From positions 1 to 13,337 of the forward strand of contig DASPKT010000133.1 of assembly GCA_035627915.1 (NCBI GenBank): 13,337 bases of DNA. Direction: 5' to 3'. Below are positions 1-6,229 of this stretch, piece by piece. The number at the start of each line of letters is the position of its first letter. The stretch's first letter is position 1. The position numbers were made by a program, and so were the translations under genes. The notes beneath the pieces were generated by a model. That model had not been told where the DNA came from. It was given only the letters and a program-made list of their open reading frames with translations, and ran no database searches. This DNA is from DASPKT01 sp035627915 (GTDB lineage Bacteria > Pseudomonadota > Alphaproteobacteria > Azospirillales > Azospirillaceae).

Positions 1-82
1 GCTGAAGGAGGGGTTCGCACTGCGCCGCATCGCCGCCGCGACGCTGGTGCTGTCCGGCATCGCCCTGATCGCGCTGGCCTGA
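1..82 (+). CDS. C-terminal end of a membrane protein, probably EamA/DMT-family transporter (partial)
   Basis: Only the last 26 codons are inside the window; the frame starts at base 2 and ends with TGA at 80-82. The peptide has a short basic stretch (FALRR) followed by a hydrophobic helix (IAAATLVLSGIALIALA) that reaches the C-terminus. A basic residue pair followed by a final transmembrane helix ending a few residues before the stop is typical of EamA/DMT-superfamily exporters. The family call is an inference from this one helix; another polytopic membrane protein is possible. The stop codon falls in the first unit of a short 13-bp tandem repeat. Confidence 0.45.
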   Translation, partial: LKEGFALRRIAAATLVLSGIALIALA

Positions 83-110
83 CCGGGAGGCCTGACCGGG
101 GGGCCTGACC
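78..110. repeat. 2.5 copies of a 13-bp tandem repeat
   Basis: Units CCTGACCGGGAGG (78-90), CCTGACCGGGGGG (91-103) and a partial CCTGACC (104-110) run through the stop codon of the upstream gene. It looks like local slippage duplication; no function is evident. Confidence 0.7.
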
Positions 111-124
111 AATCCCCCGAACGG

Positions 125-157
125 AAAACGGCGGCGCCCCCTCTCGGGAGCGCCGCC
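125..157. terminator. Intrinsic terminator between the convergent upstream gene and prfB
   Basis: Perfect 8-bp GC stem GGCGGCGC (130-137) / GCGCCGCC (150-157), extended by a C-A mismatch and three CCC/GGG pairs to a TCTC tetraloop. On the minus strand the stem is followed by G then TTTT (complement of AAAA at 125-128), so it mainly serves prfB. The plus-strand side has no good T tract, so termination of the upstream gene is less certain. Confidence 0.65.
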
Positions 158-188
158 ATTCCGGTTACGCAATGACCGAGGCCTGAGC

Positions 189-1311
189 TTACGCCGCGGC
201 CTCGTCGCCCTGGCCCTTGATGCGGGACGCGAGCGCGGCCTGGAGGAACTCGTCCAGGTCGCCGTCCAGCACCGCCTGGCTCTGGCTGGTCTCCACCCCG
301 GTGCGCAGGTCCTTCACCATCTGGTAGGGCTGCAGCACGTAGGAGCGGATCTGGTGGCCCCAGCCGATGTCGGTCTTGGTGGCCTCCAGCGCCGCCGCGG
401 CCTCCTCGCGCTTGCGCAGCTCCATCTCGTAGATGCGGGCGCGCAGCATGTCCCACGCCTTGGAGCGGTTCTTGTGCTGGCTGCGCTCCTGCTGGCAGGC
501 GACGACGATGCCGGTGGGCACGTGGGTCAGGCGGACGGCCGAGTCCGTCTTGTTGACGTGCTGGCCGCCGGCGCCGGACGCCCGGTAGGTGTCGACGCGC
601 ACGTCCTTCTCGTTGATCTCGACGACGATCTTGTCGTCGATGACGGGAGTCACGGAGACGCTGGAGAAGCTGGTGTGGCGCCGCGCCTGGCTGTCGAACG
701 GGCTGATGCGCACCAGCCGGTGCACGCCCGACTCCGTCTTCAGCCAGCCATAGGCGTTGTGGCCCTTGATCTGCACCGTGGCGGACTTGATGCCGGCCTC
801 TTCGCCCGGGCTCTCGTCCAGCAGCTCCACCTTGTAGCCGTGCTGCTCTGCCCAGCGGGTGTACATGCGCAGCAGCATGAGGGCCCAGTCCTGGGCCTCG
901 GTGCCGCCGGCGCCGGCATTCACCTCGAGGAAGCAGTCGTTGGCGTCCGCCTCGCCGGAGAGCAGGCTCTCCAGCTCCAGCGTGCGGGCGCGGGCCTGCA
1001 GCGAGGACAGGCTCTTCTCGGCGTCGGCGACGATGTCGGCGTCGCCCTCGGCCTCGCCCATCTCGATCAGCTCGATGCTGTCGTTCAGGTCGCGCTCCAG
1101 GGCGCGGTACCCGTTGATGGCGGTTTCCAGGTGGGTCCGCTCGCGCATGATCTTCTGGGCCCGCTCGGGATCGTCCCAGAGCTTCGGGTCCTCGGAAAGC
1201 GCGGTCAGCTCGTCAAAGCGGAAGAGGGCATTCTCCCAGTCAAAGATGCCTCCTCAGCAGCGCCAAGGACTGCCGTACAGCCTCGGCGACCGCCTCGATC
1301 TCGGCCCGCAT
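189..1311 (-). CDS. prfB: Peptide chain release factor 2 (RF2), expressed by programmed +1 frameshift
   Basis: RF2 recognises UGA and UAA in the ribosomal A site and triggers hydrolysis of peptidyl-tRNA. Reading starts at ATG 1311-1309 after a GAGGAGG ribosome binding site and gives 23 codons (MRAEIEAVAEAVRQSLALL then RRHL) up to CTT (1245-1243). An in-frame TGA (1242-1240) follows; slipping +1 past one T resumes at GAC 1241 (DWENALFRFDEL...) and runs to TAA at 191-189, for 373 aa in total. The stop-codon tripeptide SPF is at about residues 203-205 and the catalytic GGQ at about 248-250, nearly the same positions as in E. coli RF2. The first ATG after the frameshift (1148) is internal: starting there would lose 54 conserved residues. 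The frameshift lets RF2 sense its own level. In alphaproteobacteria prfB commonly follows the PBP1A gene; here two other genes lie between them. Confidence 0.96.
1239..1254 (-). promoter_or_regulatory. prfB: RF2 programmed +1 frameshift signal
   Basis: On the minus strand the sequence reads AGG AGG CAT CTT TGA C: an internal Shine-Dalgarno-like AGGAGG (1254-1249), a 3-nt spacer, the slippery CTT (1245-1243), in-frame TGA (1242-1240) and a following C (1239). Order and spacing are those of the classical autoregulatory site in E. coli prfB (AGGGGG TAT CTT TGA C). Confidence 0.95.
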
Positions 1312-1356
1312 CGCGGTCCTCCTCGTGTCCAGGGGTCAGTGTGGATCAGGAGGGTC

Positions 1357-1385
1357 TAGATAGCGCGTACGGGCGAAGAGATAAA
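1357..1385 (-). promoter_or_regulatory. Possible prfB promoter (weak)
   Basis: On the minus strand a TATCTA -10-like hexamer (1362-1357) follows a poor -35-like TTTATC (1385-1380) with a 17-bp spacer, about 45 bp before the prfB start. The -35 match is weak. It is proposed because prfB is separated from mrcA here and needs its own promoter or readthrough from ompW. Confidence 0.25.
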
Positions 1386-1405
1386 CCCCCCGCGGGGACG
1401 GGACC

Positions 1406-1459
1406 GGGCGGCGGCCCCGGAATAGCCGGAATAAGGAATGGCCCGGAACGCCGCCGCCC
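1406..1459. terminator. Long inverted repeat downstream of ompW, possible weak terminator
   Basis: Perfect 10-bp arms GGGCGGCGGC (1406-1415) and GCCGCCGCCC (1450-1459) enclose a 34-nt loop holding two CCGGAATA copies. It sits just after the ompW stop in ompW's direction. No strong T tract follows, so partial readthrough into prfB is possible. Confidence 0.35.
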
Positions 1460-1471
1460 CTCCCCGCCCGC

Positions 1472-2128
1472 TCAGAAGCGGTAGCCCACGCCGATGCCCA
1501 CCACCCAGGGGTCGATGTCGACCTTGGCCCGGATCGGGTTGGCGAGGCCGGCGTTCACCGTCGCCTTGGTGTCGATGAAGATCTTCTTCACGTCCAGGTT
1601 CAGCGACCAGGGCCCCTTCAGCGCCACGTCGACGCCCGCCTGCAGCGACCAGCCGAAGCCGTCGGTGTAGTCCACGTCGGCGACGCCGCCGTTGTCCACG
1701 TTGTAGAAGAAGGTGTAGTTCAGCCCGGCGCCGACATAGGGGCTGATCTGGCCCTTCGGGTTGAAGTGGTACTGCGCGCTGAGCGTCGGCGGCAGCAGCC
1801 ACACCTCGCCCAGGTCGACGTTGCCGAGCGGCGTGCCCTTGGCCTTCACCTCGTGCGGGGTGGTGCCCAGGATCAGCTCGACGCCGATGTTGTCGGTCAG
1901 GAAGTAGGTGAAGTCGAGTTCGGGCACGGCGCCGATGTCGGCGTCCACCTTGCCGGCGATGCCGGCGCCGCCCAGGCTCAGCGAGCTCGACTCGTCGGGC
2001 TCGACGTACAGCACGCGGCCGCGCACCAGCAGGTCCCCCTGCGCCTTCTCGGCCATCGCCTGCGGCGTGGCGGCAAGAAGGGAAACCGCGGCGCAGGCAG
2101 CAGCCGCGAGGACCGGCGAGACTTTCAT
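1472..2128 (-). CDS. ompW: OmpW-family outer membrane beta-barrel protein
   Basis: The 218-aa product has a signal peptide (about residues 1-26, cleaved after AMA) followed by alternating beta strands. These include family-typical stretches: an early strand GRVLYVEP, VPELDFTYFLTDNIGVELIL, a strand ending LSAQYHFNP, the turn QISPYVGAGLNYTFFY, FGWSLQAGVDV and a C-terminal strand ending in YRF, with the terminal Phe needed for BAM-dependent insertion. Length and order match OmpW, an eight-stranded barrel with a hydrophobic channel implicated in uptake of small hydrophobic compounds and often induced by low oxygen or stress. The start at 2128 has an AAGGAG ribosome binding site 7 nt upstream (complement of 2136-2141). 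Two FNR-like boxes lie upstream. The gene sits between prfB and the pepsin-like gene. The family call is firm; the transported substrate is unknown. Confidence 0.9.
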   Translation of the reverse strand: MKVSPVLAAAACAAVSLLAATPQAMAEKAQGDLLVRGRVLYVEPDESSSLSLGGAGIAGKVDADIGAVPELDFTYFLTDNIGVELILGTTPHEVKAKGTPLGNVDLGEVWLLPPTLSAQYHFNPKGQISPYVGAGLNYTFFYNVDNGGVADVDYTDGFGWSLQAGVDVALKGPWSLNLDVKKIFIDTKATVNAGLANPIRAKVDIDPWVVGIGVGYRF

Positions 2129-2202
2129 GACAGCTCTCCTTCATGGTGCGCAGGCCGAATATTTGGCAGGGCCGCGCACTCGTATCGTTCTTGATGGAGG
2201 GA

Positions 2203-2208
2203 TATTTA
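2203..2208 (-). promoter_or_regulatory. Predicted -10 element of the ompW promoter
   Basis: TAAATA on the minus strand (2208-2203) lies in a locally AT-rich patch. Allowing 6 nt after it gives a predicted TSS near 2196 and a leader of about 68 nt. The proximal FNR-like box (centre 2237.5) is then at about -41.5, the class II activator position, which would explain the lack of a -35 hexamer. Confidence 0.5.
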
Positions 2209-2230
2209 CGCCTGCCCTCCGGAGGGGGCG

Positions 2231-2244
2231 CTGACCTGGATCAA
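2231..2244. promoter_or_regulatory. FNR/Crp-type operator, ompW-proximal box
   Basis: CTGACCTGGATCAA, close to the FNR consensus TTGAT-N4-ATCAA (right half perfect, left half CTGAC). Its centre is 41.5 bp upstream of the predicted ompW TSS. Confidence 0.6.
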
Positions 2245-2252
2245 CCGGGCCG

Positions 2253-2266
2253 TTGACCTGGATCAA
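2253..2266. promoter_or_regulatory. FNR/Crp-type operator, ompW-distal box
   Basis: TTGACCTGGATCAA matches TTGAT-N4-ATCAA at 9 of 10 specified positions. It repeats the proximal box in the same orientation 22 bp away, about two helical turns, so both dimers would lie on the same face of the DNA. It would sit at about -63.5 for ompW. Confidence 0.65.
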
Positions 2267-2412
2267 TTCGGAATCACCCGCGCCGGACGCTGGCTTATGT
2301 CAGACCCATTCGCGCGCAGAAGGTTATATCGGCGCCGGATGCGTCGTATCGCGCTGCATTCACCCGTACACTCCCCTTTCCGCACCTACGCGGCAGAGGG
2401 GGAGACATGGGC

Positions 2413-3564
2413 ATGAACAGGAAGGCATTGAGGCGGGTGGGGCTGGCGGCGGCGCTGATGGGCTCGGCGGCCCTGCCGGCCGCGGCGCAGGTCGTGGCGA
2501 CGGGCACGGTCAGCCAGTGCATCCCCTTCGCCGTCCCGCAGGCGGTGCCCTTCACCGAGGCGCCGAAGCTGAGCTTCTCCGTCCAGGGCTCCGCCCGGAT
2601 GACGGTGACGATGGACACGGGCTCGGTCGGCGTGGCGCTCGCCAGCGGCAAGATCCCCGGCTACGCCCAGCTGAAGGCCAGCCCGGCCGCGAAGCCGGGC
2701 TACCAGTTCCTGTCCAGCAGCAAGGTCCTGTGGGTGGGCACCTGGGTCCCGGTCGTGGTGACGCTCTTCGACGGCCAGGGGCAGGAGGTCGCCACGGCCA
2801 CGGTGCCGATCCTGGGGGTGGAGCAGTCGGGCGTCTGCCAGAACTACGCCAACGACGGCACCTGCCCCGACCCGAACGCGCTCCAGCCCGCCGGCAACTC
2901 CGACATCGTCTACATGGGCGTCGGCTTCGGGCGCGAGGCGGACTACCAGCCCCAGGGCACGCCGGACAAGAACGTCCTGCTGAACCTGGCGACCGTCGGC
3001 AAGACCGCGGTCACGCCGGCCACCTTCAAGCCCGGCTACATCATCGGCACGACCGGGGTGACCGTCGGGCTGACGCCGCAGAACACGCAAGGCTTCGGCT
3101 TCGTGAAGCTGCAGCCGCTCGCGCAGTACAACGACTGGCAGCCGGTCGGCATGTGCATCTCCATCAACGGGGCGGCCTGCGCCCAGGGCACGGCCCTCAT
3201 CGACACCGGCATCCCGCAGAGCTACGTGACGGTGCCGTCCTCGATGACTTTCCAGACGGTCTCCGCACCGGACGCCAGCGAGCCGAGCCGCACCGTACAG
3301 GTGCTGGCGCCGGGAACAACCGTATCCGTCGCCTTCGCGGGGACGGCGGGGACGGTGGCGACCGACGCCTTCACCATCTCCGCCCCCGGCATCGCGCCGC
3401 CCCAGCCGCAGGAGCCGCTGCAGGTGATCCCCTGGATGGGCAAGGAGCAGAAGCCGACCTTCATCAACACCGGCCGCCACTTCCTCCGGCAGGTCCAGTT
3501 CCTCTACGACCCCTCCGGGGGCCATGTCGGCTTCAAGCCGCAGTCGGGCGGCTGCGGGGGCTGA
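2413..3564 (+). CDS. Exported pepsin-like (A1-type) aspartic protease homologue
   Basis: 383 aa with an N-terminal signal peptide (MNRKALRR, hydrophobic core, likely cleavage near PAAAQ). I see the bilobal pepsin pattern. The N-lobe motif is MDTGSVGVAL (Asp about 68), and a strand DIVYMGVGFG resembles the pepsin DGILGLGF segment. The C-lobe motif is INGAACAQGTALIDTG (Asp about 264), which lines up with pepsin's NGEAIACAEGCQAIVDTG. The end, HFLRQVQFLYDPSGGHVGF, resembles pepsin's FIRQYYTVFDRANNKVGLA. Residues after the second DTG are I-P rather than T/S, so catalytic activity is uncertain. Cys pairs 142/151 and 248/256 could form disulfides, fitting periplasmic or extracellular location. An ATG also exists at 2407, but the GGAG at 2401-2404 is only 2 nt from it and 8 nt from ATG 2413, so 2413 is preferred. 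It is divergent from ompW and convergent with mrcA. The family call is inferred from motif order; substrate unknown. Confidence 0.7.
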   Translation: MNRKALRRVGLAAALMGSAALPAAAQVVATGTVSQCIPFAVPQAVPFTEAPKLSFSVQGSARMTVTMDTGSVGVALASGKIPGYAQLKASPAAKPGYQFLSSSKVLWVGTWVPVVVTLFDGQGQEVATATVPILGVEQSGVCQNYANDGTCPDPNALQPAGNSDIVYMGVGFGREADYQPQGTPDKNVLLNLATVGKTAVTPATFKPGYIIGTTGVTVGLTPQNTQGFGFVKLQPLAQYNDWQPVGMCISINGAACAQGTALIDTGIPQSYVTVPSSMTFQTVSAPDASEPSRTVQVLAPGTTVSVAFAGTAGTVATDAFTISAPGIAPPQPQEPLQVIPWMGKEQKPTFINTGRHFLRQVQFLYDPSGGHVGFKPQSGGCGG

Positions 3565-3587
3565 TCCCGGCGGCCGGTCGGGCGGGC

Positions 3588-3611
3588 GGGAGGCGGCGCC
3601 GGCCGCCTCCC
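3588..3611. terminator. Shared hairpin between the convergent pepsin-like gene and mrcA
   Basis: Perfect 10-bp stem GGGAGGCGGC (3588-3597) / GCCGCCTCCC (3602-3611) with loop GCCG, in the 59-bp gap between two convergent stop codons. It is followed on the plus strand by CTTCCCCAT, a poor T tract. A bidirectional terminator is likely from position and stem strength. Confidence 0.55.
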
Positions 3612-3623
3612 CTTCCCCATCCC

Positions 3624-6137
3624 TCAGTAGACGCCGCCGGTGCCGGTGCCGAGGTTGACCGGCGGCGGCTGGTCGGGGCGCGATGCCTGGGCGGCCGGCA
3701 GCCAGGCGGAACCGGCGTCGCCGCCGTCCAGCACGCCCTCGTCGCCGCGCGGCTCGGTGCCGGGCACGAAGGCCTCCCAGATGGCGCCGCGGTCGCCGGG
3801 CTGGGCCGGGCGGCCGGTCTCCGGATCGACGCGGACGAGGCGCAGGCCCGGCGGCACGCGGAACGGCGTGGCCGGTTTGTCCTTCAGCGCCGCCTCCATG
3901 AAGTCCTTGAAGATGGGCACCGCGACCGAGGAGCCGCTCTCCTTGTCGCCCAGCGAGCGCGGCTGGTCGAAGCCGACGAAGACGCCCACCGCCAGGTCGG
4001 GGGAGAAGCCCACGAACCAGGCGTCCATGCTGTCGTTGGTGGTGCCGGTCTTGCCGGCCAGCGGCTTGCCGATCTCGCGCAGCCGCACGCCGGTGCCCCG
4101 CTGCACCACGCCTTCCATCATGGAGACGACCTGGTAGACGGTGCGGGGGTCGGCGACCTGCTCGCGCGTGTCGGGCACGTAGGGCACCTTGCCCGGGTCG
4201 GCCGGGGCCGCGGCGGCGCCGTCCGGGGCGGCCGGCAGGGCGGCGGCGGCGCTCTCCGTGCCGGGCCAGACCAGGTCGGTGCAGCCGTCGCACGGCCGCT
4301 GGTCGTGCTTGTAGATGGTGCGGCCGGCATTGTCCTGGACGCGGTCGACGAAGGTCGGGTCGATGCGCTTGCCGCCGTTGACCAGCATGGCGTAGGCGGC
4401 GGTGAGGCGCAGCACCGTCGTCTCCCCCGCGCCCAGCGCCATGGAGAGGTGCGGCGGCAGGTTCTCGGTGATGCCGAACCTGCGGGCGACCTCCACGATC
4501 GGCTCCATGCCGATGTTCTGGGCGAGGCGCACGGTCATGACGTTGCGCGACTTCTCGATGCCGACGCGCAGCGGGGTCGGCCCGTAGAACTGCTCGGTGT
4601 AGTTGGCCGGCTTCCACTTGCCCTGGCCGCCGCCCTGGTCCAGCGAGAAGGGCGCGTCCAGCACCAGCGTACTGGGGGTGAAGCCCTTGTCCAGCGCCGC
4701 CAGGTAGACGAACGGCTTGAAGGCGGAACCGGGCTGGCGCTGCGCCTGGGTGGCGCGGTTGAACACGCTGATGCGGGCGCTGAAGCCGCCCGACATGGCC
4801 AGCACGCGGCCGGTGTGCGGGTCCATCGCGACCAGCGCGCCCTGCACGTCGGGGATCTGGCGCAGCGCGTAGCCGTCGGCCGGGGCGTCCTTGCCCTCCA
4901 GCTTCTCCACCATCACCACGTCGCGCGGCGACAGCGCGTCGGCCGGCTTCTGCACCGCCGGGCCGGAGCCGGTGCCGGGCTTGAAGCTGCGGGCCCACTT
5001 CAGCTCCGCCAGCGGGATGCGGCCGCGCTCGCCGCCCTTCAGCCCGATCAGCGCCTCCTTCTCGGTGGTCTGGATGACCACGGCCAGCTGCCAGGCCTCG
5101 CCGCCCGCCGGGACGGCCGCCTTCTCGAGCTGGCCCTTCCAGTCGTCCAGGCTGGGCAGCTGCGCCACCGGCCCGCGCCAGCCGTCGCGCCGGTCATAGG
5201 CCATCAGCCCCTCGCGCAGGGCGCGGGTGGCGACGTCCTGGAGCTTGGGGTCCAGGGTGGTGCGCACCGACAGGCCGCCGCCGTACAGCTCCTGCTCGCC
5301 GAAGCGGCCGGCCAGCTGGCGGCGCACCTCCTCCATGAAATAGTCGGCGCTGACGAACTCGGTCCCGCGGGGGTCGCGGAACTGCAGCGGCTGCGCGCCC
5401 GCCTCCTCCGCCTCGGCCGGGGTGATGTAGCCGTCCTCCACCATGCGGCCCAGCACGTAGTTGCGCCGGGCGATGGCGGCGTCGCGATGCCGCTCGCGGT
5501 AGTAGCGGTCGGGCGCCTTGGGCAGCGAGGCCAGGAAGGCGGCCTCCGCCACCGTCAGCTGGTCGAGCGGCTTGTCGAAGTAGTTCAGCGCCGCCGCGGC
5601 CACGCCGTAGGCGCGGTTCCCCAGGAAGATCTCGTTGAGGTACAGCTCCAGGATGCGGTCCTTGGACATGGCCCGCTCGATCCGGTGGGCCAGGATGGCC
5701 TCCTTGATCTTGCGGACGTAGCTGACCTCGTTGGTCAGCAGGAACATGCGCGTGACCTGCTGGGTGATGGTGGAGGCGCCCACCGGGCGGCGGTCGTCGG
5801 CGATGTTCTGCACGTTGAACACGGCGGCGCGCGCCACCGCGAACCAGTCCACGCCGGAATGCTCGTAGAAGTTCTTGTCCTCGGCCGAGATGAAGGCGCG
5901 CACGACCCGCTTCGGGATCGCCTCGATGGGCACGAAGACGCGGCGCTGGGTCGCGAACTCGGTCACCAGCCGCCCGTCGCCGGCATGCACGCGGGTCGCC
6001 GTCGGCGGCCGGTAGTCGTGCAGCTGGGCGTATTCGGGCAGCCCCTGGCCGAAATGCCAGAGGCCCCAGACGGTGAGGCCGCCGCCGGCGGCGGCCAGGA
6101 TGACGACGGCGGCGAAGAGGGAGGCGAGGACGCGCAT
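3624..6137 (-). CDS. mrcA: Bifunctional penicillin-binding protein 1A (GT51 transglycosylase and transpeptidase)
   Basis: This 837-aa inner-membrane enzyme polymerises glycan strands from lipid II and cross-links the peptides. It has a membrane anchor (about residues 4-26), then a GT51 domain (about 55-230) with catalytic Glu86 in SAEDKNFYEHSGVDW, STITQQVTRMFLL and RKIKEAILAHRIE, then an OB-like insert. The transpeptidase domain (about 430-750) shows SxxK as SAFK (Ser471 nucleophile), SRN at 530-532 and KTGTT at 696-700. A CDGC pair (616, 619) and an Ala/Pro-rich insert (about 628-650) precede the KTG box; the C-terminal tail is Gly/Pro-rich and probably disordered. No clear Shine-Dalgarno precedes the ATG at 6137. 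It lies 92 bp after the amidase in the same direction and is probably co-transcribed with it. The gene is also called ponA in some alphaproteobacteria. Confidence 0.95.
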   Translation of the reverse strand: MRVLASLFAAVVILAAAGGGLTVWGLWHFGQGLPEYAQLHDYRPPTATRVHAGDGRLVTEFATQRRVFVPIEAIPKRVVRAFISAEDKNFYEHSGVDWFAVARAAVFNVQNIADDRRPVGASTITQQVTRMFLLTNEVSYVRKIKEAILAHRIERAMSKDRILELYLNEIFLGNRAYGVAAAALNYFDKPLDQLTVAEAAFLASLPKAPDRYYRERHRDAAIARRNYVLGRMVEDGYITPAEAEEAGAQPLQFRDPRGTEFVSADYFMEEVRRQLAGRFGEQELYGGGLSVRTTLDPKLQDVATRALREGLMAYDRRDGWRGPVAQLPSLDDWKGQLEKAAVPAGGEAWQLAVVIQTTEKEALIGLKGGERGRIPLAELKWARSFKPGTGSGPAVQKPADALSPRDVVMVEKLEGKDAPADGYALRQIPDVQGALVAMDPHTGRVLAMSGGFSARISVFNRATQAQRQPGSAFKPFVYLAALDKGFTPSTLVLDAPFSLDQGGGQGKWKPANYTEQFYGPTPLRVGIEKSRNVMTVRLAQNIGMEPIVEVARRFGITENLPPHLSMALGAGETTVLRLTAAYAMLVNGGKRIDPTFVDRVQDNAGRTIYKHDQRPCDGCTDLVWPGTESAAAALPAAPDGAAAAPADPGKVPYVPDTREQVADPRTVYQVVSMMEGVVQRGTGVRLREIGKPLAGKTGTTNDSMDAWFVGFSPDLAVGVFVGFDQPRSLGDKESGSSVAVPIFKDFMEAALKDKPATPFRVPPGLRLVRVDPETGRPAQPGDRGAIWEAFVPGTEPRGDEGVLDGGDAGSAWLPAAQASRPDQPPPVNLGTGTGGVY

Positions 6138-6176
6138 GGGCTACCGGTACCGGAAATAGGCGGGCGGGGTCGGGCG

Positions 6177-6192
6177 GCGGCCGGCCGGCCGC
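6177..6192. repeat. 16-bp perfect GC palindrome in the amidase-mrcA gap
   Basis: GCGGCCGGCCGGCCGC is fully self-complementary and is the most notable element of the 92-bp gap. It has no T tract, so it is more likely an mRNA hairpin or chance GC structure than a terminator; the two genes are probably one transcript. Confidence 0.45.
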
Positions 6193-6229
6193 TCCCGCAC
6201 CCTACAGCTTCACGCCGATTATGTCGCCC

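Noticed and set aside
189..1148. prfB starting at the ATG at 1148
   Set aside because: Conserved RF2 sequence continues upstream through the frameshift site to ATG 1311, which has a strong GAGGAGG.
354..1484. 376-codon plus-strand frame opposite prfB
   Set aside because: Antisense of a gene with intact SPF and GGQ motifs; composition dominated by Val/Gly/Ala/Asp.
2386..4998. 870-codon minus-strand frame overlapping mrcA and the pepsin-like gene
   Set aside because: Out-of-frame shadow with repetitive Arg/Gly/Ala composition and no start context.
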